From Bacteroidota bacterium (lineage in GTDB: Bacteria; Bacteroidota; Bacteroidia; Chitinophagales; Chitinophagaceae): a DNA stretch of 64,000 nucleotides. A model generated the notes under the pieces. It was given only the letters and a program-made list of their open reading frames with translations, was not told the origin of the DNA and searched no databases. Location: contig JAKQJG010000376.1 in assembly GCA_029561305.1 (NCBI GenBank), positions 1 to 64,000 of the forward strand, in the 5' to 3' direction. Of the stretch, positions 1 through 8,865 are shown piece after piece. The number at the start of each line of letters is the position of its first letter. Position 1 is the stretch's first letter. The position numbers and the translations under genes are program-made.

Positions 1-300
1 TTTGTTCTGGCTTGTGATATGCTGTATATGAAAACAGATTTACTGGTTAAGTTATTAGAAAAGTATCAGCAGCAAATAGCCGACGCTTATATTTTCAGTA
101 ATGACGTTAAAGCAGAACCGCTTTGTGGTATTTATACCGACAGGTCGTTATCTTATGTGTCTGATTTGTATAAAACAAAAAAACTCCATACCTATAGCAT
201 GAAGTTTATATTAGAACAATTGAATGTTTGTGCTGTTCCTTTGGAAGACGAAGAGAAAAAATATTTTCAAAATTTCAATTCCCCTTCAGATATCATTTAA
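1..300 (+). CDS. mobA: Molybdenum cofactor guanylyltransferase (MobA-like), 5'-truncated by the window edge
   Basis: Frame 1 is open from base 1: FVLACDMLYMKTDLL...EPLCGIYTDRSL...YFQNFNSPSDI. This matches the MobA C-terminal pattern (VLACDMP, EPLCAIY, FFNxNTPEDL). Confidence 0.8.
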   Translation, partial: FVLACDMLYMKTDLLVKLLEKYQQQIADAYIFSNDVKAEPLCGIYTDRSLSYVSDLYKTKKLHTYSMKFILEQLNVCAVPLEDEEKKYFQNFNSPSDII

Positions 301-303
301 GCA

Positions 304-609
304 TTATCTCTTTAATGCAAGACTTTTATCAATCGCATTTTTCCTGATAAACCAGGCAATAGTAAATGATGGGATCACATCAGTAAAAGGAATGATCTCT
401 TCCAGGAAATTAAAGGCACCACCAAACACACCTATTTTTCCACCAAAGAGTTTAAAAAAGATCATCGCAGATAAAGGCGCCCAGATGATATCTCCAAATT
501 CGCCCAGTGCAGGAATGGCATAGGTAAACATGCCGATCAAATCCATTACAACACAGATGGCAATGCTGGGAAGAAATTGTTTTTCTGTACTCATGGTGTT
601 ACTTTTCAT
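304..609 (-). CDS. Small conserved membrane protein
   Basis: 101-aa ORF with several hydrophobic segments, convergent with mobA; start may be internal (MSTEKQF). Confidence 0.6.
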   Translation of the reverse strand: MKSNTMSTEKQFLPSIAICVVMDLIGMFTYAIPALGEFGDIIWAPLSAMIFFKLFGGKIGVFGGAFNFLEEIIPFTDVIPSFTIAWFIRKNAIDKSLALKR

Positions 610-681
610 GCAGCATAATAATAGAAAATCCTGCCAAATTAATTACCCTGACATTCCGTCGTTGTTAAAATTTTCTCTACG

Positions 682-2046
682 CTACATTACAATGTCCATC
701 ACTTTCTTTGTCGCCCTGCTTTCTTCGGCCATAAAACCCATTACATGGCTTTCGATAGATTGATCAATGGTGGAAGTAAGGACCGACGCATCCCGTTTAG
801 AAATGGCCTGCAGCCAGTTGGAAACCAACCGCCAGTCGCCGCCACCATGGCCATCTGTTGCTTGTGTCCACTGCGTTTTTTGGCCGGTTAAAAAATCAGT
901 CATTACAAAGGAACTCATGTCTCCTGTTATATCACCCAGGCTTCCCATTACCCTTGTTCTTCTTCCTTCATAAGAGGTAAATGCTTCCATCGAAAAAGAA
1001 ACAGTGAGCCCGTCTTCAAACAACATATTGGTTGTGTAATGATCCGGCTGGTCATTTTCCATCCTGTACACACATCGGCCATAGTTGGTTGTTTTTAATT
1101 GCTGCAACACATATTCCGCCTGCTTGTCTTTATCATCCGGCAGATCGAAAACATAATTGCGTTGTCTTTTACGATAGTATATTTCCAGTGCAGAGTAAGG
1201 GCATTTTGATTCTACTGCACAACCATCTGTACAGCGGGCTGTACTGCCAGCTGGTGCATTCTTTTCTTTAAACCATTTGAGATCACCAAAAGCCTGGATG
1301 CTTTTACAAGGCTTGCCCACCATCCATCTTAAAATATCCAGGTCGTGGCAACTTTTTGCTAAAATGATGGGAGTCGTTTTTTTACTGTTGTGCCAGTTGC
1401 CTCTCACATAAGAGTGGCTCATGTGTATATGTTCGATGGGTTCAAGGTGTTGCACGCTGATGATCTCTCCCAATACGCCACTCTCCATTATTTCTTTCAG
1501 CTTTACAAAGTAAGGGGCATAGCGGAGCACATGACAAACCGCCACGATCCGGCCTGTTTTTTTTGCCAGCGCCAATATATCACGGCATTCTTTTTCACTG
1601 GGCGAAATAGGTTTTTCTAACAGTATATCGTATCCCATTTCAAGTGCCTTCATGCAGGGACCGTAGTGCAGGTTATCGGGTGTTGTGATAATGACGGCAT
1701 CTGCAAATTTTGGTTTTTTAAATACGTCTTCCCAAGTGGCAAAACGGTTCTCTGCTTTGATATTGTGCTTCTGTGCATAGCGTTCATTACGTACAGCAAT
1801 AGGTTCTGCCACACCAATAATGTCCAGCTGGTCTCCATGCTGCAGTGAATATCCGCCATATACATTACCCCTGTTGCCGGCGCCCAGGGTAATTGCAGTA
1901 ATGGGTTTATCAAGTATCAATTTTTTTTCTGGTAATAAGATGGGATGGCCATTTTCATCTTTTGCCCAGGAGGAAAAAGGTAAAATAGTTCCGGCAGTTA
2001 ATCCCAATGCCCTTAAGGCGTCGCGGCGTGTCCATTGTTTTGACAT
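682..2046 (-). CDS. Gfo/Idh/MocA family oxidoreductase with twin-arginine type signal
   Basis: ORF 682..2100, likely start MSKQWTRRDALRALGL at 2046; AITLGAGNRGNVYGGYS Rossmann motif; LLEKPISPSEKEC motif typical of the family. Confidence 0.9.
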   Translation of the reverse strand: MSKQWTRRDALRALGLTAGTILPFSSWAKDENGHPILLPEKKLILDKPITAITLGAGNRGNVYGGYSLQHGDQLDIIGVAEPIAVRNERYAQKHNIKAENRFATWEDVFKKPKFADAVIITTPDNLHYGPCMKALEMGYDILLEKPISPSEKECRDILALAKKTGRIVAVCHVLRYAPYFVKLKEIMESGVLGEIISVQHLEPIEHIHMSHSYVRGNWHNSKKTTPIILAKSCHDLDILRWMVGKPCKSIQAFGDLKWFKEKNAPAGSTARCTDGCAVESKCPYSALEIYYRKRQRNYVFDLPDDKDKQAEYVLQQLKTTNYGRCVYRMENDQPDHYTTNMLFEDGLTVSFSMEAFTSYEGRRTRVMGSLGDITGDMSSFVMTDFLTGQKTQWTQATDGHGGGDWRLVSNWLQAISKRDASVLTSTIDQSIESHVMGFMAEESRATKKVMDIVM

Positions 2047-2180
2047 AGCAATTCGTTTTGGTGCAGGTTTTAAAGTTACAAAATTGTTTGACCTGTCCAT
2101 ATGTATTAAAATAAATAGCTAATTTGTCGAAGTTCAATAGAGTATCATTTTTTGAAAATGACAACGAAGTTGTCTATCCC

Positions 2181-2260
2181 CTGCGTTCTCCACGTCCCTG
2201 CCTGCCGGTAGGCAAGTCTGCGTGAGACTATTTGCACGCGGAGAGGCAGAGATCGCGGAG
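2181..2260. repeat. Phased CTCTGCG-type inverted repeat with a nested TGCCTGCCGGTAGGCA palindrome
   Basis: ctgcgttctccacgtccctgcctgccggtaggcaagtctgcgtgagactatttgcacgcggagaggcagagatcgcggag. Right arm CACGCGGAGAGGCAGAGATCGCGGAG is approximately the reverse complement of the left arm once the central palindrome is removed. Confidence 0.7.
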
Positions 2261-2324
2261 TTGCTTTTTAATTGGATAGCTGTTGGATTCAAACTGATAC
2301 ACTACACAAAGTTCAATTTCCATC

Positions 2325-3479
2325 ATGACTGCAGCCACACAACGATTTACCGCCCTCGATGTTTTCCGGGGCCTTACCATTTGCCTGATGATCATTGTAA
2401 ATACGCCTGGCAATGGAGATACTACGTATGCTCCTTTGCATCATGCAAAATGGCATGGCTTTACGCCGACCGACCTGGTATTTCCTTCTTTTCTTTTTGC
2501 CGTGGGCAATGCCATGAGTTTTGTAATGAAAAAATGGGAAGGGCTTTCGCAGAGCACGGTTCTCTGGAAAATTTTTAAAAGAACGTTTATTATTTTTTTA
2601 TTGGGCTTCTTAATGTATTGGTTTCCTTTTGTGAGATGGAGTGCAGACAATACACTTACTGCTATTCCATTTGAAGAAACGAGGGTGTTTGGCGTGCTGC
2701 AGCGTATTGCTTTGTGTTATGGTATTGCTGCTTTGCTGATCTATTACCTCAAGCCTAAAGCTGCATTGATCGTGAGTGTGATCTTCTTATTTCTTTATTG
2801 GGTATTGTTGTATGCTTTTGGCAATGGTGCCGATCCGTTAAGCATGCAGGATAATTTTGGATCAGTAGTGGACCGATGGCTCCTGGGTGAAAAACACTTG
2901 TATCATGGAGAAGGAGTGGCTTTTGACCCGGAAGGCTTGTTAAGTACCTTGCCGGCTGTTGCCAATGTGGTAGCTGGATTTATTGCCGGAAAATTCATCC
3001 AGGAAAATATTCGGCCAGATGACATGGTGGTAAGGGCAAGTGCCTATGAAGGGCTAAGTAAATTGTTATTGGCCGGGTCTCTTTTATTGTTTGCAGCATA
3101 TTGCTGGGATTTATCTTTTCCTATCAATAAAAAGCTTTGGACAAGTTCCTTTGTGCTGCATACAGTTGGGTTGGATTGCATCATTCTCGCCATCATCATC
3201 TACACTATCCATTTTAAAAAGTACACGGTAGGGACTTACTTCTTCGAAGTGTTTGGCCGCAACCCCTTGTTCATTTATTTGCTGAGTGAAATAATAGCCA
3301 TCTTATTGTGGTTTTTTAAAGCAGACGGACAAACACCGGTGTATTCCTGGCTGTATGATAACTTATTTGTGCATGCAGGAAACTATTTCGGCTCTTTCCT
3401 GTTTGCTTGTACAGTGATGATAATTTGCTGGCTGGTGGGATATCTGCTGGATAAAAAGAAAATTTATATCAGGGTATAA
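2325..3479 (+). CDS. Heparan-alpha-glucosaminide N-acetyltransferase-like (DUF5009/DUF1624) acyltransferase, multi-pass membrane protein
   Basis: RFTALDVFRGLTICLMIIVNTPGNG ... LVFPSFLFAVGNAMSF motifs; about 10 hydrophobic helices. Confidence 0.88.
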   Translation: MTAATQRFTALDVFRGLTICLMIIVNTPGNGDTTYAPLHHAKWHGFTPTDLVFPSFLFAVGNAMSFVMKKWEGLSQSTVLWKIFKRTFIIFLLGFLMYWFPFVRWSADNTLTAIPFEETRVFGVLQRIALCYGIAALLIYYLKPKAALIVSVIFLFLYWVLLYAFGNGADPLSMQDNFGSVVDRWLLGEKHLYHGEGVAFDPEGLLSTLPAVANVVAGFIAGKFIQENIRPDDMVVRASAYEGLSKLLLAGSLLLFAAYCWDLSFPINKKLWTSSFVLHTVGLDCIILAIIIYTIHFKKYTVGTYFFEVFGRNPLFIYLLSEIIAILLWFFKADGQTPVYSWLYDNLFVHAGNYFGSFLFACTVMIICWLVGYLLDKKKIYIRV

Positions 3480-3576
3480 TAAAATCAAAAGCGCCTGACC
3501 CGGTTCCATTGCAAACCTAAAATCTAAATACTGGCCACCATAGCGTATTTTTACATCACTTATAACCTGTCGTTGC

Positions 3577-5106
3577 ATGGCCATAATAGACTTTAAACTT
3601 CCCCGATCGATCGCTACCGCCCTGCGGCTGCCCGTGAGCACCCCACGCAGCCAACAGATAAAAGTGCTAAAAAGATTATTGAAGAAAGCGAGGTTTACGG
3701 ATTTTGGTCAGACATATAAGTTTGATGAAATACTGTTAAGCAAACATCCGGGTAAACGTTTTCAGCAACTGGTTCCTGCATCTAACTACAATAAAATGTA
3801 TGAAGGCTGGTGGCACAAAGCAAAAGATGGCGCAACGGATGTATGCTGGCCCGGTAAGATAAAATACTTTGCCCTTAGCAGTGGCACCAGCGATGCAGCC
3901 AGCAAGTACATTCCCATTACAAAAGAACTCATTCGAAGTAATACCATCACCAGTATCAAACAATTGATCAGTCTTGCTAAGTACGAGGATGTACCCAAAA
4001 AAGCTGTGGGCAAAGGCTGGCTGATGCTGGGTGGAAGTACACAGTTACAGAAAGGGCCTACATACTATGCCGGGGACCTGAGTGGTATCCAGCAAAAAAA
4101 TATTCCGTTCTGGTTCCAGGGTTTGTACAAGCCCGGAAAAAAAATTGCCAAAGAAAAAGACTGGGCAAAAAAACTGGAGGAGATCGTAGAAAGTGCCCCT
4201 CAGTGGGATCTTGGTTTTATAGTTGGTGTGCCGGCATGGCTGCAGTTGTGTATGGAAAAAATTATTGAGCGATACAAACTCAATAACATTCATGATATAT
4301 GGCCCAACCTGGCTTTTTATGTGCATGGCGGTGTGGCCATGGAGCCGTATAAAAAAGGTTTTGAAAAATTACTGGGCAAACCCATCACTTACATAGAGAC
4401 CTATTTGGCAAGCGAAGGATTTTTAGCGTACCAGAACCGGCAGAGTGCGGTGGGTATGCACCTGGCGCTGAACAATAATATTTTTTTTGAGTTTGTTCCT
4501 TTTGATGATAACAACTTCGACAGTGAAGGAAATATGGTGGAGGAGCCGGAAGCGTTTATGATCCATGAAATGGAGGAAAATAAGGATTATGCAGTTTTGA
4601 TAAGTACCAATGCCGGCGCCTGGCGGTATGCCATTGGTGATACGGTTCGGTTGATAGATAAAGAGAGAAGTGAGATCATCATTACCGGCAGAACAAAACA
4701 CTTTTTGAGTCTGGTTGGTGAGCATTTGAGCGTTGACAATATGAACAAGGCCATTGAAATGGCAAGTGAAGAATTAAATATTTCTATTCCCGAGTTTACA
4801 GTGGCGGGTGTGCCCTTTGGCAATTTTTTTGCCCACCACTGGTATATCGCCACGGATGATATAGCTGATGAAAAACAACTGGCACTGCATATTGATGCCA
4901 AACTGAAAGAGCTGAATGATGACTATGAAGTGGAACGCAAACATGCATTAAAAGAAGTATATGTAACGGTGCTCTCTGAAAAAATGTTTATGGATTTTAT
5001 GAAGAGCAAGGGCAAGGTGGGTGGACAGCATAAATTTCCACGGGTGTTGAAAGGCAAGATGCTGGAGGAGTGGGAGCGGTTTTTGAAGGGGCAGCTGGTG
5101 GGGTGA
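3577..5106 (+). CDS. GH3 auxin-responsive promoter family protein (acyl-adenylate-forming superfamily)
   Basis: FALSSGTSDAASKYIPIT (P-loop-like), YIETYLASEG, WRYAIGDTVRL and ITGRTKHFLSLVGEHLS are characteristic of the GH3 family. Confidence 0.9.
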   Translation: MAIIDFKLPRSIATALRLPVSTPRSQQIKVLKRLLKKARFTDFGQTYKFDEILLSKHPGKRFQQLVPASNYNKMYEGWWHKAKDGATDVCWPGKIKYFALSSGTSDAASKYIPITKELIRSNTITSIKQLISLAKYEDVPKKAVGKGWLMLGGSTQLQKGPTYYAGDLSGIQQKNIPFWFQGLYKPGKKIAKEKDWAKKLEEIVESAPQWDLGFIVGVPAWLQLCMEKIIERYKLNNIHDIWPNLAFYVHGGVAMEPYKKGFEKLLGKPITYIETYLASEGFLAYQNRQSAVGMHLALNNNIFFEFVPFDDNNFDSEGNMVEEPEAFMIHEMEENKDYAVLISTNAGAWRYAIGDTVRLIDKERSEIIITGRTKHFLSLVGEHLSVDNMNKAIEMASEELNISIPEFTVAGVPFGNFFAHHWYIATDDIADEKQLALHIDAKLKELNDDYEVERKHALKEVYVTVLSEKMFMDFMKSKGKVGGQHKFPRVLKGKMLEEWERFLKGQLVG

Positions 5107-5154
5107 GGGTTTGTGTGTAAATAATTCTTTATTACATCTTAGCATAAATTCTTT

Positions 5155-6225
5155 ATGTGTAAGTCCATTCATATCTTTTTCCTTTTATTTATCTCCCTTC
5201 TGTTTCTTGTTTCATGCAGCAATAATAAAACCCCTCTTTTTAAAAAAGACCAGTCAAGTTTAGCAGAAAAGGAAAATAATCTTTTTGTATTTATTGGGGA
5301 AAAGATAAACTTTAAAGAATTGCCACAGGAAGAAATTTCAATGGACGGAAAGTTTTATGGAAAGTATAAAGTTCTGCAGCATGTGTATGGCGAGTACAAA
5401 TTGGATACAATTGAATTTACAGCGTATGATCATTATGGAATACCAGATTTTAGCAATTATAAAAATGTGATGTTATTCGTAAGGGAACATAAGGGGAAAT
5501 ATTATCATGAAAAATACCAGTTTTATGATGTGTATAAAACTGCGGATAAAAGGTGGGCTGGAAGATATTTGGGTAGAGAAAGCAAATCAGCGCAAAAGAT
5601 TTCTTTTGCTGAAGAGATTTCATTTCCCCTTTCGACGGTAAATAAAAAAGAGATCGGTTGCTGGTTCCCTGCTCCTTATTACAGAATTGCAGGGGATAAA
5701 GCAATTACGGAACATGGAATATATATCGAAAACCTATTTAAAATAAAAAGGGATGGAATTTTAAAGAGCAGGGGTTTGTTTGGTAAGGGAAAACCTGGAG
5801 AATTCGAAATCATAGAAACAGAAATGGCAGAGGTAGCTAACCGAGAAGCTGCCATGGATGATAATTGGAAAAATTTCAAAATATTTTGGGAAAAAATAGC
5901 AATTAACCCAGACAGCATTGTTATCTCTCACCTGGATAAAGTCGTTTTAGACTCCATTTTTTTAAATGACACTTTGTATTCAAAGCATAACAGCAGGATA
6001 AAGGAGAACTTTTCAATCGAAGTATTGAGAAAGTTTAATAATAACGATGGCATGAATTATCAACGGAATACGAATAATTTTGGAAAATCACTTTTCCAGG
6101 TAACTATAATAGTGGATACGATCAATACATTTGAAACTAAGATACAGGCTTCTTTCGTAAAAATGAAAACTGGTTTTAGATTGTACAGCATCAAAGAAGA
6201 AAAGAAATGCATCTGTGGGTACTGA
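5155..6225 (+). CDS. Hypothetical lipoprotein
   Basis: N-terminal hydrophobic segment with lipobox LFLVSCSNN; no recognised domain. Confidence 0.65.
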   Translation: MCKSIHIFFLLFISLLFLVSCSNNKTPLFKKDQSSLAEKENNLFVFIGEKINFKELPQEEISMDGKFYGKYKVLQHVYGEYKLDTIEFTAYDHYGIPDFSNYKNVMLFVREHKGKYYHEKYQFYDVYKTADKRWAGRYLGRESKSAQKISFAEEISFPLSTVNKKEIGCWFPAPYYRIAGDKAITEHGIYIENLFKIKRDGILKSRGLFGKGKPGEFEIIETEMAEVANREAAMDDNWKNFKIFWEKIAINPDSIVISHLDKVVLDSIFLNDTLYSKHNSRIKENFSIEVLRKFNNNDGMNYQRNTNNFGKSLFQVTIIVDTINTFETKIQASFVKMKTGFRLYSIKEEKKCICGY

Positions 6226-6226
6226 T

Positions 6227-6853
6227 TTAAATGTCAAAAATGACAGGCTCATTCTTCAACCGGTATTTTTCATCCAGTACACTGGCGTTAATAAACAAAG
6301 TGCCATCTTTTTCAATACTTCCATAAGCCTCATGAATATGCCCGCAGATATGAACCTTGGATTTAATTTCCTGAACTTTTAATAATAAATCCTCGCAGCC
6401 AGTATAAGTGCCATTGGTTGTTTTGTCTAAAATTTTATAAACAGGCCCATGGGTGATCAATACGTCTGTGTTATCAGGAATTAAATCCCAATGCCTTTTT
6501 ATCGCTTCGCCCCGATGCCTGTTGAATGCCCAATTAAAAAACGAGGGCGTTATGGGTGAGCCCCAGAATGTAATGCCATCTATTTCCGTTCCTGAATCAT
6601 TTAAGTAAATTACATCTGCAGCAATTATTTTATTAATTTCTTCCTCCGGCATTTTTTCAAAATAAAAATCATGATTGCCTGCGATAAAAATTTTATGATT
6701 AAAATTTTGCTGGCCGAACCATTTCATAAACGGAAGAATTTCGGGTTCAGTTCCTTTCATTGAAATATCACCTGCATGTATCAGCACATCCCCCGGGGGA
6801 AGCATTAATTTATCATGCAGTCCATGTGTATCCGATATGGCAGTAATTCTCAT
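6227..6853 (-). CDS. Metallophosphoesterase (calcineurin-like)
   Basis: ISDTHG, HAGDIS, GNHDFY, THGPVY and CGHIHEAYG motifs; likely start MRITAISDTHG at 6853. Confidence 0.9.
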   Translation of the reverse strand: MRITAISDTHGLHDKLMLPPGDVLIHAGDISMKGTEPEILPFMKWFGQQNFNHKIFIAGNHDFYFEKMPEEEINKIIAADVIYLNDSGTEIDGITFWGSPITPSFFNWAFNRHRGEAIKRHWDLIPDNTDVLITHGPVYKILDKTTNGTYTGCEDLLLKVQEIKSKVHICGHIHEAYGSIEKDGTLFINASVLDEKYRLKNEPVIFDI

Positions 6854-7044
6854 GTTGTACTTATTGAAAGGCAGTTTCAAATCTACTATTAATTATATAG
6901 AGAGGTCCGTCTTTCAGCACGGGAAAAATCCCCTTATAAATGGTGTTTTTCTCTTGCAGGATCAAATGTGTCTGGATAGTTTTGAGTTATAAAAATTGTA
7001 CCCGCATTTATTGTAACAATATTACACACTAAAAAACATCGAAC

Positions 7045-7389
7045 ATGAATGCTTTAAAAAACAGGGTTCAGTTGATTGGTAACCTGGGCAATGCCCCTGA
7101 AGTAAAAACCGTAACAAACGGAAAAAAAATGGCCCGGTTCAGCGTGGCTACCAACGAAAATTACCGGAATGCCAAGGGAGAAAAAGTAACAGAAACCCAT
7201 TGGCACAATGTAGTGGCCTGGGGCAAAACAGCAGAGATTGCAGAAAAGTATTTAACAAAGGGCAAGGAAGTGGTAGTGGAAGGCAAGCTCATTACAAGAA
7301 GTTACAATGATAAAGACGGGAATAAAAGATCCATCACAGAAGTGGAGGTAAATGAACTGTTGATGATGGGAGGAAAAGAAAAAAATTAA
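7045..7389 (+). CDS. ssb: Single-stranded DNA-binding protein (short, no acidic C-terminal tip)
   Basis: OB-fold SSB motifs VQLIGNLGNAPEVK, MARFSVATNE, HWHNVVAWGKTAEIAEKYLTKG. Confidence 0.92.
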   Translation: MNALKNRVQLIGNLGNAPEVKTVTNGKKMARFSVATNENYRNAKGEKVTETHWHNVVAWGKTAEIAEKYLTKGKEVVVEGKLITRSYNDKDGNKRSITEVEVNELLMMGGKEKN

Positions 7390-7406
7390 ATGGTTATCCC
7401 GTTTAT

Positions 7407-7449
7407 GCTGCAGCCGGTTAAAGCTGTTTTAACCTGGTTGCAGCTTTTA
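7407..7449 (+). terminator. Probable intrinsic terminator after ssb
   Basis: GCTGCAGCCGGTTAAA ... TTTTAACCTGGTTGCAGC imperfect stem followed by TTTT. Confidence 0.55.
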
Positions 7450-7483
7450 AATTTTATGAATGACATTGGAAGACCAACAGCCG

Positions 7484-7714
7484 TCACTGTAATTTAATTG
7501 ATTGCAGTAAGTACTCCAGTCCGTTTAGTTTGATCTCATACATGGTCTCCAGCAACATGCCCAGCTTCCCTTTGGGAAAACCCTTCCTTGCAAACCATTC
7601 CAAATAACTTACCGGCAGATTACAAAGTAATGTGTCCTTGTATTTTCCAAAGGGCATTTTCATTTTAACCAGTTCTAATAATAGTTCAGGGTTTAAACCC
7701 GGAGCATCTTCCAT
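7484..7714 (-). CDS. DUF3820 family protein
   Basis: MPFGKYKDTLLCNLPVSYLEWFARKGFPKGKLG is the DUF3820 pattern (MPFGKYKG..L.dLP..YL.WF). Confidence 0.8.
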   Translation of the reverse strand: MEDAPGLNPELLLELVKMKMPFGKYKDTLLCNLPVSYLEWFARKGFPKGKLGMLLETMYEIKLNGLEYLLQSIKLQ

Positions 7715-7784
7715 GTTATTCTATATTTTTATCGCCTAAGACAGTTTTTACAATTATCTACGTTTAGCAGATACTGCAAATATA

Positions 7785-7830
7785 ATTCGTGTTCATTTGT
7801 GAACTGAGTGTAGCCGTAGTATTCGTGGTT
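7785..7830. repeat. Degenerate ATTCGTG-type repeat
   Basis: attcgtgttcatttgtgaactgagtgtagccgtagtattcgtggttaaa resembles the 9293-9320 arm attcgtgtccattcgtgcaattcgtggctaaa. Confidence 0.5.
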
Positions 7831-7842
7831 AAAAAAAACTTT

Positions 7843-8217
7843 TTATTCTTCTTTTCTTTTTACAATTAAAAACCAGTCATTATCAAGTGGCAGGTATCCA
7901 TAATCATAGCACCAGGAATAAGATTTACCTTCTTTGTTCTTGAAAAGATGTGTGAAGTATTTAAAACTAAAACCCAAACCCAGTAATTTTTCCCTGCTGG
8001 CTTTCACGTGTTCTTCCTTATCTCCTTTTAGAGATTCGAGGATTTTCCTGTTTTTTATCAATGTATTGTTGATGTTGCGGACATAGCTGCTGTGATTGCC
8101 TTTTGCTTTTTGCTGGTTGTTGTAATTGTTCCGGCAATAGTCATCGCAAAACTTTTTGTCGGCCCTGCCTTTAATTGTTTTACCACAACTTAAACAGGTT
8201 TTGGTTATGTCATTCAT
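7843..8217 (-). CDS. Zinc-ribbon (DUF2116-like) hypothetical protein
   Basis: CLSCGKTIKGRADKKFCDDYCRNNYNN N-terminal C4 zinc-ribbon pattern. Confidence 0.7.
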   Translation of the reverse strand: MNDITKTCLSCGKTIKGRADKKFCDDYCRNNYNNQQKAKGNHSSYVRNINNTLIKNRKILESLKGDKEEHVKASREKLLGLGFSFKYFTHLFKNKEGKSYSWCYDYGYLPLDNDWFLIVKRKEE

Positions 8218-8434
8218 AATAAGGGTTTAAAAAAGTAAGATACGAAAAATGTTTCCGTGTGCAAACGTTTTAGCCGTTTAGTTTCGGGAGTAAGCGGATA
8301 AAAACCGGCTGTCGCTTTTACTACATATCATCTTTGCATTGTCAATCGGCGGCGCCACCGAAAGATTGAAATAAAAAAATTAAAAACTTCTTCGTCACCT
8401 GCTGGTAGCAGTGTCGGGAGCAAAATTTACAAAC

Positions 8435-8779
8435 ATGTACGCATTAAGAAACAAAGTTCAATTGATTGGAAACCTGGGTAACGCACCAGAAGTAAAAATA
8501 GTAGATGGCGGTAAAAAGATGGCACGCTTTAGCATGGCCACCAACGAAACATTCCGGGACAGGGCCGGGCGTAAAGAAACAGAAACCACCTGGCATAATA
8601 TTGTTGCCTGGGGTAAAGTGGCGGAGCTGGCCGAAAAGTATTTAACTAAAGGAAAAGAAATTGCCATCGAAGGAAAACTTGTCAACCGCACCTATAACGA
8701 CAAGGAAGGCAACAAACGCTATGTAACTGAAATTGTTGCCAACGAATTGTTGTTGATCGGTGAAAAAGAAAGAGCCTAA
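8435..8779 (+). CDS. ssb: Single-stranded DNA-binding protein paralog (short, no acidic C-terminal tip)
   Basis: MYALRNKVQLIGNLGNAPEVK...TTWHNIVAWGKVAELAEKYLTKGKE; strongly similar to the 7045 protein. Confidence 0.92.
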   Translation: MYALRNKVQLIGNLGNAPEVKIVDGGKKMARFSMATNETFRDRAGRKETETTWHNIVAWGKVAELAEKYLTKGKEIAIEGKLVNRTYNDKEGNKRYVTEIVANELLLIGEKERA

Positions 8780-8787
8780 TGCAGGTC

Positions 8788-8815
8788 GCCACGAATTGCA
8801 CGAATGAACACGAAT
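8788..8815 (+). repeat. Left arm of 28-bp inverted repeat flanking the GxxExxY gene
   Basis: GCCACGAATTGCACGAATGAACACGAAT; 27/28 identical to the reverse complement of 9293..9320. Confidence 0.95.
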
Positions 8816-8865
8816 AGTTGTGATTGATGCGGTTCGTGGCTTTTTTAATTTTTAATACCCAACTT

